From NCBI GenBank assembly GCA_964355075.1, contig CAYHCF010000004.1, positions 103,874 through 167,873 on the forward strand: a DNA stretch of 64,000 nucleotides, written 5' to 3'. The first letter of the stretch is position 1. Each line of letters opens with the position of its first letter. A program made the position numbers and the translations under genes. The notes below the pieces were generated by a model that saw only the letters and a program-made list of their open reading frames with translations, was not told the DNA's origin and ran no database searches. The stretch is from B1 sp964355075. GTDB taxonomy: Bacteria > Bacteroidota > Bacteroidia > UKL13-3. Of this stretch, positions 54,901 to 63,516 are shown in pieces.

Positions 54901-55652
54901 TAGCATCGGTAAGATTTACCAATACTTCAACAATTGCCGGTGGTCAAAGCGCAGTTTATTACTGGTATCCGGGAGATGGAACAGTTTTATTTACATCCTC
55001 GCCGGAATATTTTTACAAAGACACCGGAACCTTTGATATTACCTTGAAAGTTGTGCAGGGCAATGCTTGTGCAGATAGCATTGGATTCAAAAATTTAGTC
55101 CATATCAACCCAAAGCCCATTGCAGCTTTCACAGCAAGCCCGACAGTAAGCACTTTGCTTGAACCCGATGTAACTTTTACTAACCTCAGTTCATCCTCAA
55201 ATTCCTTTATCCTATCCAGCAATTGGTTATTTGGCGATGGAAATAATTCTACCGAAGAAAATCCGGTTCATAAATATTTACTACCGGGACTATTCGATGT
55301 TACATTAATTGTTGAGAATAATTTCAATTGTTTCGATACGCTTTTAAGAACTTCGTATATCCATGCACAAAACGTTTTAAGAGTTTTTTTACCAAGTGCT
55401 TTCACGCCAAATGGAGATAACTTGAATGACGAACTCGTTCCTGTTGGAATAGGTTTTGATGATTACGAAATGGAAATATATAACCGGTGGGGAGCGCTTG
55501 TGTTCAAAACCTCAAAAAGCGGCAAACCTTTTACTGGCAACGACCTTAATAACCAAGCTTTGCCGGCAGAAGTTTATGTTTGCAAACTTATGGTAAGGGG
55601 TATAGATGGCAATTGGGAGGTAGTATTTAAAAATGTTAGTATTTTGAGGTAA
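51915..55652 (+). CDS. very large secreted protein with PKD domains and CHU_C (T9SS type B) sorting domain
   Basis: 1245 residues from the ATG at 51915 (MKSTKFLLFLFCMIGTSIQAQ), a clear signal peptide; the frame opens further upstream at 51873 but only across the terminator. N-terminal ~20-480: SBBP/propeller-like repeats (LKYTADGLFQWAKKCN, GNVKWVNKAGAKIG, ITKLDSTGNFIWAIDG). Middle: repeats with CSGNSIKL/CNGQTLAV motifs of Ig-like type. ~985-1150: two PKD domains (YYWYPGDGTVLF, NWLFGDGNNSTEENPVHKY). ~1153-1245: CHU_C gliding-motility-associated domain (FLPSAFTPNGDNLNDELVPVG ... YNRWGALVF). Exported through the T9SS; probably adhesive. Confidence 0.85.
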   Translation: MKSTKFLLFLFCMIGTSIQAQDYLWVNGAGGISNADQGQNVCRDDSNNYYVLAYFQSAPIYRYFTNGIVNDSGIIANPNQQPSQYSTFVLKYTADGLFQWAKKCNYTGSYYGTDIEYANNKLYVIGAMFSNVSIYTKYYFPANGEALIMGLDMNGIITDTIQLPEVNIQIGGFSYPKIRIAKTGEIYVLISNGLNSFYLKKIVSSGFIWDKPFNGNLSTNDFRIYGFDEEDGYIYLYGRFKNNYTIPGELSLTATGLNDMILIKLNSNSNIIWARKFGNTADEIGYFIKAKGNKMIASARLNTGNTQIGNFIINHTSGTGPNELFIGLDTSGNVKWVNKAGAKIGATSLQTQSLDISNKGFFYFGGSMQSNIYFGDYLLTGSTGTNDIFITKLDSTGNFIWAIDGKTPSAVAYGLVVDSSGDCIVTGRYPNNLKLGNLSINSKGQSDLFLVRIQDISITRLPITKKQYCTGDSLYVPYTITGKFKNGNKYTAQLSNNNGNFDTLVSNIGYRLDTLAGTIACKLPDIITGSNQYRIRIVSDSPYVASFDDTAHYSIFQQPKAFAGKDTLICYGQSVQLGTDSSFASTYYWQPALLLNDSSTKKPFAKPLSNINFILTASNNYCIARDTVLVNVRSPLIIETIKDTTLCFGDTLKIIPNLQGGDTLARKIYWFGNNVLLDSIKLYNNFIPDTATNYELILKDGCSLNDTARAMVQVRKKLPLMVSNDTTICSGNSIKLSITGFEPDSVAFHFNWFNTSNPTQSPYSNLTVKPDSSTNYFLVSNYVCDAKPDTFLVKVAVRKPLSVLLPADTTLCNGQTLAVSAKAAGGLTNQYVLQWFNNTTLLATDSAGNFKWYDSTYITKYITSSFSPTSNYLVITHLSDNCTTKDVYDTLQIMVKAPLSVSITGDSSICKGDPLQLKAQGTGGLPNAYRYKWKALPDTNTLSSDSLLFIQAAQQQNYSVTLKDDCSNPVTALKSISLKLKPIADFNLNTTIACQLASVRFTNTSTIAGGQSAVYYWYPGDGTVLFTSSPEYFYKDTGTFDITLKVVQGNACADSIGFKNLVHINPKPIAAFTASPTVSTLLEPDVTFTNLSSSSNSFILSSNWLFGDGNNSTEENPVHKYLLPGLFDVTLIVENNFNCFDTLLRTSYIHAQNVLRVFLPSAFTPNGDNLNDELVPVGIGFDDYEMEIYNRWGALVFKTSKSGKPFTGNDLNNQALPAEVYVCKLMVRGIDGNWEVVFKNVSILR

Positions 55653-55880
55653 GCACTATAACCGAGCGTAATTCAGATGACGCCTTAGCTCCTTTGGGCA
55701 TGGCCACAACCCGCTATGAAGATCGGGTTGCCTCTGCAATGGGTATTGCCGGACATGCAGCAGTGAAATTGGAAGAGAAATGGGACCCTTCCACAAGCTC
55801 AGGACAGGGAGATGAGAAATGGGAAAGAAACGAGATTGCGAGAGGCGAGAAACGAGACCGGAAATGGGAAATGAAATGGA
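55653..55880. repeat. intergenic region with dispersed repeats
   Basis: No gene. It holds a small inverted repeat AACCCG/CGGGTT (~55708-55729), a dispersed element containing CCCTTCCACAAGCTCAGGA, and a purine-rich GAAATGGGAA run. The open frame through it translates to the known artefact DPSTSSGQG and is not a gene. Confidence 0.5.
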
Positions 55881-56675
55881 TTATTTCTTAAAACAACTTG
55901 CTACAACCTTTGAGAATTCAGGGTATAGCGCTTTGCTTGAACCTAAAATGGCCCGGCCAAAAATCACATCCTCACCCCCCTGAAAATCGGTAACGATCCC
56001 TCCTGCTTCTTCAATCAGACAGATACCACCTGCCACATCCCAGGGGCTCAGACCATATTCAAAAAACCCATCAAATCTTCCACAGGCGGTATAGGCCAGA
56101 TCTACAGCGGCACTTCCCATTCGGCGCATTCCCTGCGTGTGTATCATTAAGTATTTGAGAGCATCTAAGTATTGATCCATTATTTTAAAATCATAGTATG
56201 GAAACCCCGTGGCTAAAAGAGATTTCCGGAGTGCGACATTTTCCTTTACACTGATTTTTGAGCCGTTTAAAAATGCTCCGCCATCTTTCCAGGCATAGAA
56301 AAGCTCATCGCGGTTAATTTCGTACACTACGCCCAACATCGGTTTTTTGTTTTGGAGCAGACCTATGCTAACACTGTAAACCGGAATATCATGAATAAAA
56401 TTGGTGGTGCCATCTAAGGGATCAATTACCCACATCCATTCTTTTTGTACGGTAACAATAGTGGCCTCTTCGGTAATAAAACCAGCCTCAGGAAAAATTA
56501 ATCCGAGTCCTTTTACCAGCATTTCTTCTGCGGTTTTGTCAACATAACTTACGAGTTGGTTAAAACTTTTTTCTTCAACGGTATCGGAGTTAAAAACTTT
56601 TCGCTCGTTTCTAATAAATTGGCCGGTTTCTTTAGCAAAGGCACAAGCCTGAAAACAAATTTGTTCTAAATTCAT
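55881..56675 (-). CDS. suhB: inositol monophosphatase family protein
   Basis: 264 residues, usual size for the family. The metal/lithium motifs are complete: ITEE (Glu69-Glu70), IDPLDGTTNFIHD with Asp85 and Asp88, and the C-terminal WDVAGGICLIEEAGG. It hydrolyses inositol-1-phosphate or related phosphate monoesters; SuhB-type proteins may also bind RNA polymerase or ribosomal-RNA antitermination complexes. The symbol follows the bacterial orthologue and is tentative. Cytoplasmic; upstream is the palindromic dispersed repeat. Confidence 0.85.
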   Translation of the reverse strand: MNLEQICFQACAFAKETGQFIRNERKVFNSDTVEEKSFNQLVSYVDKTAEEMLVKGLGLIFPEAGFITEEATIVTVQKEWMWVIDPLDGTTNFIHDIPVYSVSIGLLQNKKPMLGVVYEINRDELFYAWKDGGAFLNGSKISVKENVALRKSLLATGFPYYDFKIMDQYLDALKYLMIHTQGMRRMGSAAVDLAYTACGRFDGFFEYGLSPWDVAGGICLIEEAGGIVTDFQGGEDVIFGRAILGSSKALYPEFSKVVASCFKK

Positions 56676-56738
56676 GTGGCGAAATTAATATAATATTTTA
56701 TTAAGAGGCTACTAAGAAACTAAGACACTAATTTTTTT

Positions 56739-56795
56739 GCCACTAAGGCGGGAAGGCGCGAAGGGTATTTCTTTGCGCCTTTGCGTCTTCGTGGC
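56739..56795. repeat. 57-bp imperfect palindrome, dispersed Bacteroidota-type hairpin
   Basis: The left side (GCCACTAAGGCGGGAAGGCG...) and right side (...GCGTCTTCGTGGC) are near-complementary, with CTTTGCGCCTTT pairing AAGGCGCGAAG. GC-rich in AT-rich DNA; likely a non-autonomous repeat or bidirectional terminator-like hairpin between divergent suhB and recR. Confidence 0.6.
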
Positions 56796-56835
56796 CATGT
56801 TTTTTTGAGGCTAATAAGATTCTAAGAAACAAATT

Positions 56836-56843
56836 TATATTTG
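56836..56843 (+). promoter_or_regulatory. -7 promoter element of recR
   Basis: TATATTTG exactly matches TAnnTTTG and ends 5 bp before the recR ATG (56849). A start at the usual distance would give leaderless mRNA. TTTG at 56804-56807 is too far upstream for the -33 box. Confidence 0.4.
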
Positions 56844-56848
56844 CCACT

Positions 56849-57454
56849 ATGAATTATCCTTCCGCTTTAATAGAAGATGCCGTAAATGAATTATCCAAGT
56901 TCCCCGGTATTGGTAAGAAGTCAGCTTTGAGAATGGTTTTATTTTTATTGAAACAGGAAGAGAGTGCCGTCAGTAAAATGGGTGAATCCATAATTAAACT
57001 CAGGAAAGAAATAAAATTTTGCAAACGATGCCACAATGTAAGCGATCTGGAACTGTGCAATATATGTGGCAGCTCAAAACGCGACCCACAAACCATTTGC
57101 GTGGTAGAAGATTTGCGTGATGTTATGGCCATTGAAAACACCAATCAGTACTACGGCACTTATCATATTTTAGGTGGATTAATAAATCCAATTAACGGAA
57201 TTGGGCCCGACCAGCTGCAAATTGACAGCCTCATTAAACGGGTTAAAGAGGTTGAGGCAAAGGAAATAATCATGGCGCTAAGTGCAACGATGGAAGGAGA
57301 TACCACCGTTTTTTACCTATCAAAAAAACTTGCTACTTTATCGATCCCTATCAGTACCATTTCACGGGGGATTGCCATTGGTGGTGAGCTGGAATATGCC
57401 GATGAAATTACTTTGGGAAGGTCGATTATTGGCAGAATCCCATATCGGAATTAG
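56849..57454 (+). CDS. recR: recombination protein RecR
   Basis: 201 residues, the normal length. The N-terminal helix-hairpin-helix (LIEDAVNELSKFPGIGKKSALRM), the C4 zinc motif (CKRCHNVSDLELCNICGSSKRD), and the Toprim domain (ICVVEDLRDVMAIENT ... GGLINPINGIGPDQL) are all present. With RecF/RecO it loads RecA in gap repair. Its likely promoter sits just before the ATG. The next gene starts 98 bp downstream on the same strand. Confidence 0.93.
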   Translation: MNYPSALIEDAVNELSKFPGIGKKSALRMVLFLLKQEESAVSKMGESIIKLRKEIKFCKRCHNVSDLELCNICGSSKRDPQTICVVEDLRDVMAIENTNQYYGTYHILGGLINPINGIGPDQLQIDSLIKRVKEVEAKEIIMALSATMEGDTTVFYLSKKLATLSIPISTISRGIAIGGELEYADEITLGRSIIGRIPYRN

Positions 57455-57552
57455 TTGCTTTTCTTCCTATCAACTGATTTCAGTTATGCTTTATCCTCAC
57501 AAAAAACTATGCTTGTCAAAACAATACGCTATGCTTATTTTCGTTTCCTGAT

Positions 57553-59514
57553 ATGTCAATGCAACTCTCTGTAGTAATCGTAAATTATAACGTAAGGTAT
57601 TTCCTGGAACAAGCCCTTCACGCAGTACGTAAAGCTTGTATTGGTTTAGATGCAGAGGTTTTTGTGGTTGATAACCATTCGGTTGATGCCAGTTGCGAAA
57701 TGGTAAGAAACCTGTTTCCCGAAGTTAATTTAATAGAAAACAAGGAAAATTATGGCTTTGCCAAAGCAAATAATCAGGCAATAAGACTGGCGCATGGAAA
57801 ATATGTTTTATTGCTGAATCCGGATACCGTTATTGAAGAAGATTGCTTTAAAAAGGTAATTGATTTTATGGATAAAACGCCAGATGCCGGCGCAGTTGGT
57901 GTTAAAATGATAGACGGGTCGGGGAATTTTTTGCCGGAATCAAAAAGAGGGTTGCCTACCCCGGAAGTGGCATTTTATAAGATAAGCGGATTGGCCACCC
58001 TTTTTCCAAAATCCCGTCGCTTTGGTAAATACCACCAGGGCTTCTTAAATGTGGATGAGATCAATGAAGTGGATGTTTTGGCCGGGGCTTTTATGATGAT
58101 CAGGCACGATGTTTTAAAACAGGTGGGCTATTTGGATGAGGATTATTTTATGTATGGCGAGGACATCGATTTGAGCTATTGCATCCATCAGGCAGGTTAT
58201 AAAAATTACTATTTCCCCGAAACAACCATTATTCATTACAAAGGGGAAAGCACAAAAAAAACCAGTATTAATTTTGTGTTCACTTTTTATAAAGCCATGG
58301 TGATTTTTGCACAAAAACACTATTCACAAAAGCATGCCCGGAATTTTAGTGCACTCATTCATATTGCGATTTACCTGAGAGCCATTGCCGCGCTCGCCAG
58401 TCGTATTATTTCAAGAATATTCGTTCCTCTTGTTGATTTTGCATTTATTTTCACCAGCCTTACTTTATTAGTTGGTTTTTGGTCGAACCTCAAATATGCA
58501 ACACCACAAGCATATCCCGCAAATATTGTTTATACCAACAGCCTCATATATTCTTTACTTTGGTTGCTTGGCTTGTATTTAGCCGGATCCTATAATAAAC
58601 GAAAAACATTTTTAAGTGTTGCCAAGGGAATCGCAATCGGAACTTTAGCGATAGCAGTTTTTTACGCCTTTGTGGGAGTTGAATATCGTTTTTCGCGTGC
58701 CATTATTTTATTGGGTGCCTTTTCGGCAATTCTCTGCGCCTATGTGATCCGGGTTCTGGTTTATTGGTATAAATATTCACGACTGAGTTTGAAGATGAGC
58801 AGTCATTTAAAAACTATTATCGTGGGTAACAAATCTGAAGTTGAAAGAGTTCAGGATTTATTGATCAAGTCGAAATCTAAAAGTGAATATTTAGGTTATG
58901 TTTCGCCTGAGCCGAGTAGCGAGGACATTCATTATTTAGGTCAGGTGAACCAGTTAACCGAGATCGCTTTCCTGTTTGGAGTCGAAGAAATTATTTTTTG
59001 CAGCAAAGATTTGGCCGCAAGCCAGATCATTGAGTGGATGGGCAGCATTACGCAAAAGGATCTGATGTATAAAATAGTCCCCGAGGAAAGTTTGTTCATC
59101 ATCGGCAGCCACAATAAAAATGCTCCCGGTGATTTTTATACCATCGAAATTAACCTGAAATTAGCCAAGGCTTTTGAACAACAGAAGAAACGTGTTTTTG
59201 ATGTGGCAGCCAGTTTTTTAATGCTGCTATTATCCCCTCTGTTAATTTTATTCATAAAGCATAAACTCAATTTTTTTCACAATATCTTTCAGGTATTTAC
59301 CGGACAAAAAACCTGGGTTAGTTATGCGGTTGCCGATAATATTAAATTACTGCCTTCTTTAAAGGAAGGAGTGGTTAGTCCGCTGGATGCCGAATATGGC
59401 CGAATCTATAATCCGGTAACCATACAAAAATTAAATTTTCTGTACGCAAAAGATTACTCCATTGAAAAGGATTTATTGATTGTTTTAAAGGCGATAAGAA
59501 GCTGCGGGAATTAG
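57553..59514 (+). CDS. fusion of GT2 glycosyltransferase with WbaP-like membrane/sugar-transferase domain
   Basis: 653 residues. GT2 domain ~4-235: LSVVIVNYNVRYFLE, VFVVDNHSVDAS, NENYGFAKANN-like block, LLLNPDTVIE (DxD-like), DEDYFMYGEDIDLSYC. Then ~265-400 with several hydrophobic segments, ~415-510 a CoA_binding_3-like Rossmann part (TIIVGNKSEVERVQDLL ... FLFGVEEIIFCS), and ~545-650 a polyprenyl-phosphate sugar-transferase-like end (KKRVFDVAASFLMLLLSPLLILF ... LNFLYAKDYSIEKDLLIVL). The catalytic KFRTM and PGxTG blocks of PF02397 are absent, so that half is probably not catalytic. It likely makes surface polysaccharide at the membrane. Confidence 0.8.
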   Translation: MSMQLSVVIVNYNVRYFLEQALHAVRKACIGLDAEVFVVDNHSVDASCEMVRNLFPEVNLIENKENYGFAKANNQAIRLAHGKYVLLLNPDTVIEEDCFKKVIDFMDKTPDAGAVGVKMIDGSGNFLPESKRGLPTPEVAFYKISGLATLFPKSRRFGKYHQGFLNVDEINEVDVLAGAFMMIRHDVLKQVGYLDEDYFMYGEDIDLSYCIHQAGYKNYYFPETTIIHYKGESTKKTSINFVFTFYKAMVIFAQKHYSQKHARNFSALIHIAIYLRAIAALASRIISRIFVPLVDFAFIFTSLTLLVGFWSNLKYATPQAYPANIVYTNSLIYSLLWLLGLYLAGSYNKRKTFLSVAKGIAIGTLAIAVFYAFVGVEYRFSRAIILLGAFSAILCAYVIRVLVYWYKYSRLSLKMSSHLKTIIVGNKSEVERVQDLLIKSKSKSEYLGYVSPEPSSEDIHYLGQVNQLTEIAFLFGVEEIIFCSKDLAASQIIEWMGSITQKDLMYKIVPEESLFIIGSHNKNAPGDFYTIEINLKLAKAFEQQKKRVFDVAASFLMLLLSPLLILFIKHKLNFFHNIFQVFTGQKTWVSYAVADNIKLLPSLKEGVVSPLDAEYGRIYNPVTIQKLNFLYAKDYSIEKDLLIVLKAIRSCGN

Positions 59515-59531
59515 TCGATAGTCGATCTCTA

Positions 59532-60296
59532 TCATCCATCGGCTCTCCTGCAAAATTCCATCATCGCTTTATTGAGCGTTTCAGGTTCTTCAACCATGCC
59601 AACATGCCCAGAACTTTGTAAATAACAGATTTGAGATTCCTTAGGTAGTGATGCTTGTTTGAACATTGCCTCTTCAGGAATGATGGCATCGTGTTTACCA
59701 ATTGCAAAAAATACCGGAACGCCGGTCTGTTCCAAAACATGTAATTTGTCGGAGCGATTCATCATGGCTTTTACAGCTGCAACAATTCCCTCCTGAGGCC
59801 CGCTTAATGCTTCTGAAATAAATTCCTGAACATACGGTTTCTTTTGGTTGGCTTCCGTAAAAAGTCCGGGAATAAAATGTTTGATAAAGGCTTCTTTGCC
59901 ATTTTTTTCAATAAAAGAAACGACCTGCTTACGTTTCGCTTTACGCTCTTCATTATCAGCTGTTGCTACAGAATGGATCAAACCGAAACCGCTTAAGTGC
60001 TGCGGATATTTTTCGGCAAAAGCCATGGCAACATATGCACCCATGCTGTGACCCATTAGAACACATTTTGAAACCTTTAAATAGGTCAGAGTGGCAAAGA
60101 GCTCATTGGCTATATCATCAATAGAAACTGCATGATTTACTGCGCTTTTGCCAAAACCCGGTAAATCAACCGTAATTACAGTATGACTGGCCTTAAAAAA
60201 TAAAACCTGCTCGTTAAAGCAGGTATTATTTTCGCAAAAGCCATGAACCAAAACCAAAATTTGCCCGCCTGATCCCTGGCAATAATAATTTAACAT
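59532..60296 (-). CDS. alpha/beta hydrolase
   Basis: 254 residues, no signal peptide, so cytoplasmic. Oxyanion VLVHGFCENNTCF, nucleophile elbow MGHSMGAYVAMAF with Ser84, and C-terminal catalytic His in SSGHVGMVEEP. MenH/BioH-like size and layout (VDLPGFGKS), but no more precise assignment is possible. Because menD and menB are elsewhere in the window it could be MenH-like, but this is a guess. 17 bp from the convergent glycosyltransferase and 11 bp downstream of the PpiD-like gene in the same direction, so probably co-transcribed with it. Confidence 0.8.
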   Translation of the reverse strand: MLNYYCQGSGGQILVLVHGFCENNTCFNEQVLFFKASHTVITVDLPGFGKSAVNHAVSIDDIANELFATLTYLKVSKCVLMGHSMGAYVAMAFAEKYPQHLSGFGLIHSVATADNEERKAKRKQVVSFIEKNGKEAFIKHFIPGLFTEANQKKPYVQEFISEALSGPQEGIVAAVKAMMNRSDKLHVLEQTGVPVFFAIGKHDAIIPEEAMFKQASLPKESQICYLQSSGHVGMVEEPETLNKAMMEFCRRADG

Positions 60297-60307
60297 TTTA
60301 CATTAGA

Positions 60308-62428
60308 TTAATAGAACATGAAACGATTGTCTTTTACGTTTCTCAACTCTTTTAACATTTCAAAATATCCGTACTCCAGTTTTTGCTGGAAAGTATTTGT
60401 CAGCTCCGTTTTTTGCGCACTAAAGTCTTTCATGGGTGCTGCCTGATTAATTTTTGTTATCTGGAAGGCGTACACACCAGCATCGCCTTTTACGGGCCCT
60501 AATAATTTATTTAGCGTTGTGGTACCTGAAATGGTTCCGGCAAAGCTCTGATCAAAACCCACATAAGGTATTGAGGCATTTTCGAAAGTTTGTGAAGCAA
60601 CCGGGGTTACCGTCTGGTTCATTTTATGACTTAAAGCATCCAAAGTAGTGGCACCCTCCATCGTAGTTTTCATTTTCTCGAACAGCTGGTCGCTCTTCTT
60701 ATCTTTACGATAATCATTGGTTACACGGTCTTTGGCAGCTTCAAAATTGGCTTTGCCTTTTTCACGTATAGCCGTAAGCGTTGCAATAATGTATTTATCG
60801 TTATTAATGGTTATTACTTCGCTTACATCGCCAACTTTGGCATTAAAAGACCACCTAACGGCCTCACGTGCTTCTGTATATCCCGGCAAGAAATTATCGG
60901 TTTCGCGCACAAATTCTGCTACTCTTTTCGTCATTTTCTTTTCCTCGCAATTTTTTGTAAAATCTTCACTGGTTTGACTGGCAGCTGCAAGCTGGCTCGC
61001 ATCATTATAAGCCACTGTGCTTGTTTTTTCACTGGCCTCAACAGCACGCTCTAAAATACCGGCACAAACCTGTTTTTTGGTTTTATCCTCCGTAATTTTT
61101 ATGATATGGAAGCCAAATTGGGTTTTCAAAACAAACTGATCTCCCTTTTTACCTCTCTTTACCGCATCATTAAATTCCTTTACCATCTGACCTTCAGGAA
61201 ACCAGCCTAAGTCACCCCCTTTATCTTTGGTACCATCGGTTCCAAACTGAGCTGCTAATACGGCAAAACTTTCACCTTTGCGAACCCGTCCGAGAATATC
61301 CTCCGCTTTCTTTTTAGCAGCTAAGGTATCTGACATAGCCGGGCCGTCTACTTTTATTAAAATATGGCTGGCACGCATGGTATAAGCTGTATCCTGTTTG
61401 ATGCCGGATATCTTGTAAATTTTATACTTCCCTTCGGTAAAGAAAGGACCTATTAAGGTACCCACTGAATCGCTGAATAACTGATTTTGAACCAATTCAG
61501 GGAAAGCGTTACGGGATTTTGCAACAGGATCAAACCGGTTATCGCTGTTAAGATCCACATAAACCGTGTCATTATCTGTAGCTCTGAATTGTTCAACCTG
61601 ATCATAAGCCCATTTCTTCACAATGGCACTGTCTTCAGCGGTTGGGGCAAAATCCCAGACTACAAATTCCAGCTTGCGGCTATTTTCACGCTCCTTGTAT
61701 TTGTCCATGTTTTTTTTGAAATAGGATTTCAAATCGCTCTCATCGGTAGCAATTGAAGAATCGGCCACCGTGTTGAACGCCAATGCAACGAAGCTCAGTT
61801 CTGAGCTTTTGTTACGTGACTCATAAACATTTTTCGCCTCCAGCGTGGTGGAATAAGCCGCTTTCTTGAGGAGGGTAGCATATTTACGTTGCAAGGTTTC
61901 TGTAACAATGTAATCTTCAAAGTCTTTCCATTGGGATTTTGCCTTCTCATCGGTTCCCTCCGACATGTTTTTTAAATAACGCTTCACATTATTTACATCG
62001 AAAACATTGGTAGCAGGATCTGTAAAAGACTGTTTGATCTGAGGATGGATATTATTTCCATAGAGTACATCCTCTAATTCATCCGGACTCATTTCAATCC
62101 CAAGCTCCGAATATTCTTTAGACATCATGTAGTCATTCAGGAACTGATTCCAGGTTTGATCTCGTATCTGGCCCCGTGTTGCTTCATCCAAACTCTCTTT
62201 CTCCGTCCGTTTTTTGAAATTTTCAGTATTATAAACTAATTTTTCTTCAAATTGTTTTACTCCAATTTTTTCACCGTCAATCTCACCAACATTGTTGGTT
62301 TTATTCCCTGAACCAAACAAACTTGTGTTTGAGTTAAGTGCATCTGAAACCACGAATAAACCTAAAGCTAAACCAACCGCTCCAATAGCTAATCCCGACC
62401 TGTTTCTTATTTTTGTTAATATTGCCAT
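60308..62428 (-). CDS. PpiD-like periplasmic foldase (SurA_N domain and parvulin isomerase)
   Basis: 706 residues. One N-terminal transmembrane anchor (LAIGAVGLALGLFVVSDAL, ~14-32), then SurA_N_3 (~45-220, GEIDGEKIGVKQFEEKL), a parvulin rotamase (~345-455: RASHILIKVDG, FGTDGTKDKGGDLGWFPEGQMV, FGFHIIKI), and a C-terminal chaperone region with further helices. The layout is that of PpiD, an inner-membrane-anchored periplasmic chaperone near the Sec translocon. It fits a window full of outer-membrane and T9SS proteins. Its gene precedes the alpha/beta hydrolase by 11 bp. Confidence 0.9.
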   Translation of the reverse strand: MAILTKIRNRSGLAIGAVGLALGLFVVSDALNSNTSLFGSGNKTNNVGEIDGEKIGVKQFEEKLVYNTENFKKRTEKESLDEATRGQIRDQTWNQFLNDYMMSKEYSELGIEMSPDELEDVLYGNNIHPQIKQSFTDPATNVFDVNNVKRYLKNMSEGTDEKAKSQWKDFEDYIVTETLQRKYATLLKKAAYSTTLEAKNVYESRNKSSELSFVALAFNTVADSSIATDESDLKSYFKKNMDKYKERENSRKLEFVVWDFAPTAEDSAIVKKWAYDQVEQFRATDNDTVYVDLNSDNRFDPVAKSRNAFPELVQNQLFSDSVGTLIGPFFTEGKYKIYKISGIKQDTAYTMRASHILIKVDGPAMSDTLAAKKKAEDILGRVRKGESFAVLAAQFGTDGTKDKGGDLGWFPEGQMVKEFNDAVKRGKKGDQFVLKTQFGFHIIKITEDKTKKQVCAGILERAVEASEKTSTVAYNDASQLAAASQTSEDFTKNCEEKKMTKRVAEFVRETDNFLPGYTEAREAVRWSFNAKVGDVSEVITINNDKYIIATLTAIREKGKANFEAAKDRVTNDYRKDKKSDQLFEKMKTTMEGATTLDALSHKMNQTVTPVASQTFENASIPYVGFDQSFAGTISGTTTLNKLLGPVKGDAGVYAFQITKINQAAPMKDFSAQKTELTNTFQQKLEYGYFEMLKELRNVKDNRFMFY

Positions 62429-62528
62429 CTATAAATTTTTAAGAAGCGCAAAAATAAGGGGGGAAACTGCAAATTTTCAAATTATTTTTTTTGGCTCAAA
62501 TATTTAATAATCAATAATATATAATATT

Positions 62529-63236
62529 ATGAAAAACTTTTACGGTAAACTATTCCTGATTCCCAACTTTTTAAGCGAGGATAATCCGGATGAATTCATT
62601 GCCGAAATGGTCAGAAACAGCGTGCACCACCTCAAACATTTTGTGGTTGAAAACGAAAAACAGGCACGTGCGCTCATCAAAAAGTTGCGGATAGAACATG
62701 CTCAACCCGAAATAAAAATCTGGTTACTGAACGAACATACGCCATTTAACGAAATCCCTGATTTGCTCAAATCTCTGGAAAATGCCGATGCCGGAATAAT
62801 CAGTGATGCCGGTATCCCCTGTGTGGCCGATCCCGGTTCTGATTTAGTAGCCCTGGCGCAGGCAAGGCACATCGAAATCATTCCCTTACCGGGTGCTTCC
62901 AGTATCATGATGGCTTTAATGGGAAGCGGTTTTAACGGGCAGCAGTTTAGTTTCAACGGCTATTTACCGGTAGAGAAGCCCCTGCGTATCAAAAAAATAA
63001 AAGAATTAGAATCCCAGATGTACAGAGGCAGCACACAACTATTTATGGAAACGCCTTACCGGAATAAGCACGTGTTCGATGATCTTGTACAAAATTGTGC
63101 GGCAAATACCAAACTTTGCATTGCCTGCTCAATAAGCAGCCCCTTGGGTTGGGTTCAAACCAAAACCATTGCCGTCTGGAAAAATGAAAAGCCGGATATC
63201 CACAAAAAACCCTGCATTTTTATTTTGGGAAAATGA
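62529..63236 (+). CDS. SAM-dependent methyltransferase, RsmI-like (tetrapyrrole methylase fold)
   Basis: 235 residues. The tetrapyrrole methylase fold motifs are clear: ADAGIISDAGIPCVADPGSDLVALAQ (SAM-binding) and IPLPGASSIMMALMGSGF, plus FNGYLPVEK and LFMETPYRNKHVFDDL. RsmI 2'-O-methylates 16S rRNA C1402; this protein is ~40 residues shorter and starts LIPNFLSED instead of LYIVATPIGN, so it is the shorter RsmI-like group and its RNA target is uncertain. Cytoplasmic. It is the last clear gene in the window. Confidence 0.85.
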   Translation: MKNFYGKLFLIPNFLSEDNPDEFIAEMVRNSVHHLKHFVVENEKQARALIKKLRIEHAQPEIKIWLLNEHTPFNEIPDLLKSLENADAGIISDAGIPCVADPGSDLVALAQARHIEIIPLPGASSIMMALMGSGFNGQQFSFNGYLPVEKPLRIKKIKELESQMYRGSTQLFMETPYRNKHVFDDLVQNCAANTKLCIACSISSPLGWVQTKTIAVWKNEKPDIHKKPCIFILGK

Positions 63237-63319
63237 TTTATTGGGGATTGGAACATTGCAGATTAGCAGATTGCAGAATTGCGTTCCCAACTTAACAAAC
63301 TAACAAGTGACTATGTCAG

Positions 63320-63416
63320 GAGCGGAGTCGAAACCTATTTGATGTGAAAACCCAAATTATTGGTTACACACAGTTACTTTACGAAATACGAATCATACGA
63401 ATGTACGAATGGGGAG
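63320..63416. repeat. 97-bp direct repeat, copy 1
   Basis: From GAGCGGAGTCG to the GGGGAG after ATGTACGAAT. Identical base for base to 63517-63613, 197 bp away in the same direction. Contains GAGCGGAGTCGAAACC, a motif typical of dispersed repeats in this phylum. Confidence 0.85.
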
Positions 63417-63516
63417 ATTTACGATTTACGATTTTAGATTTTAATCATTGGTTACACACAGAAGTTGTTCTCGACTTCGAACTGACAGGGGACTCCACAT
63501 GAACACCTGTCAGGTT

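Noticed and set aside
55694..55891. 65-codon open frame
   Set aside because: Made of dispersed and purine-rich repeats; gives the known artefact DPSTSSGQG.
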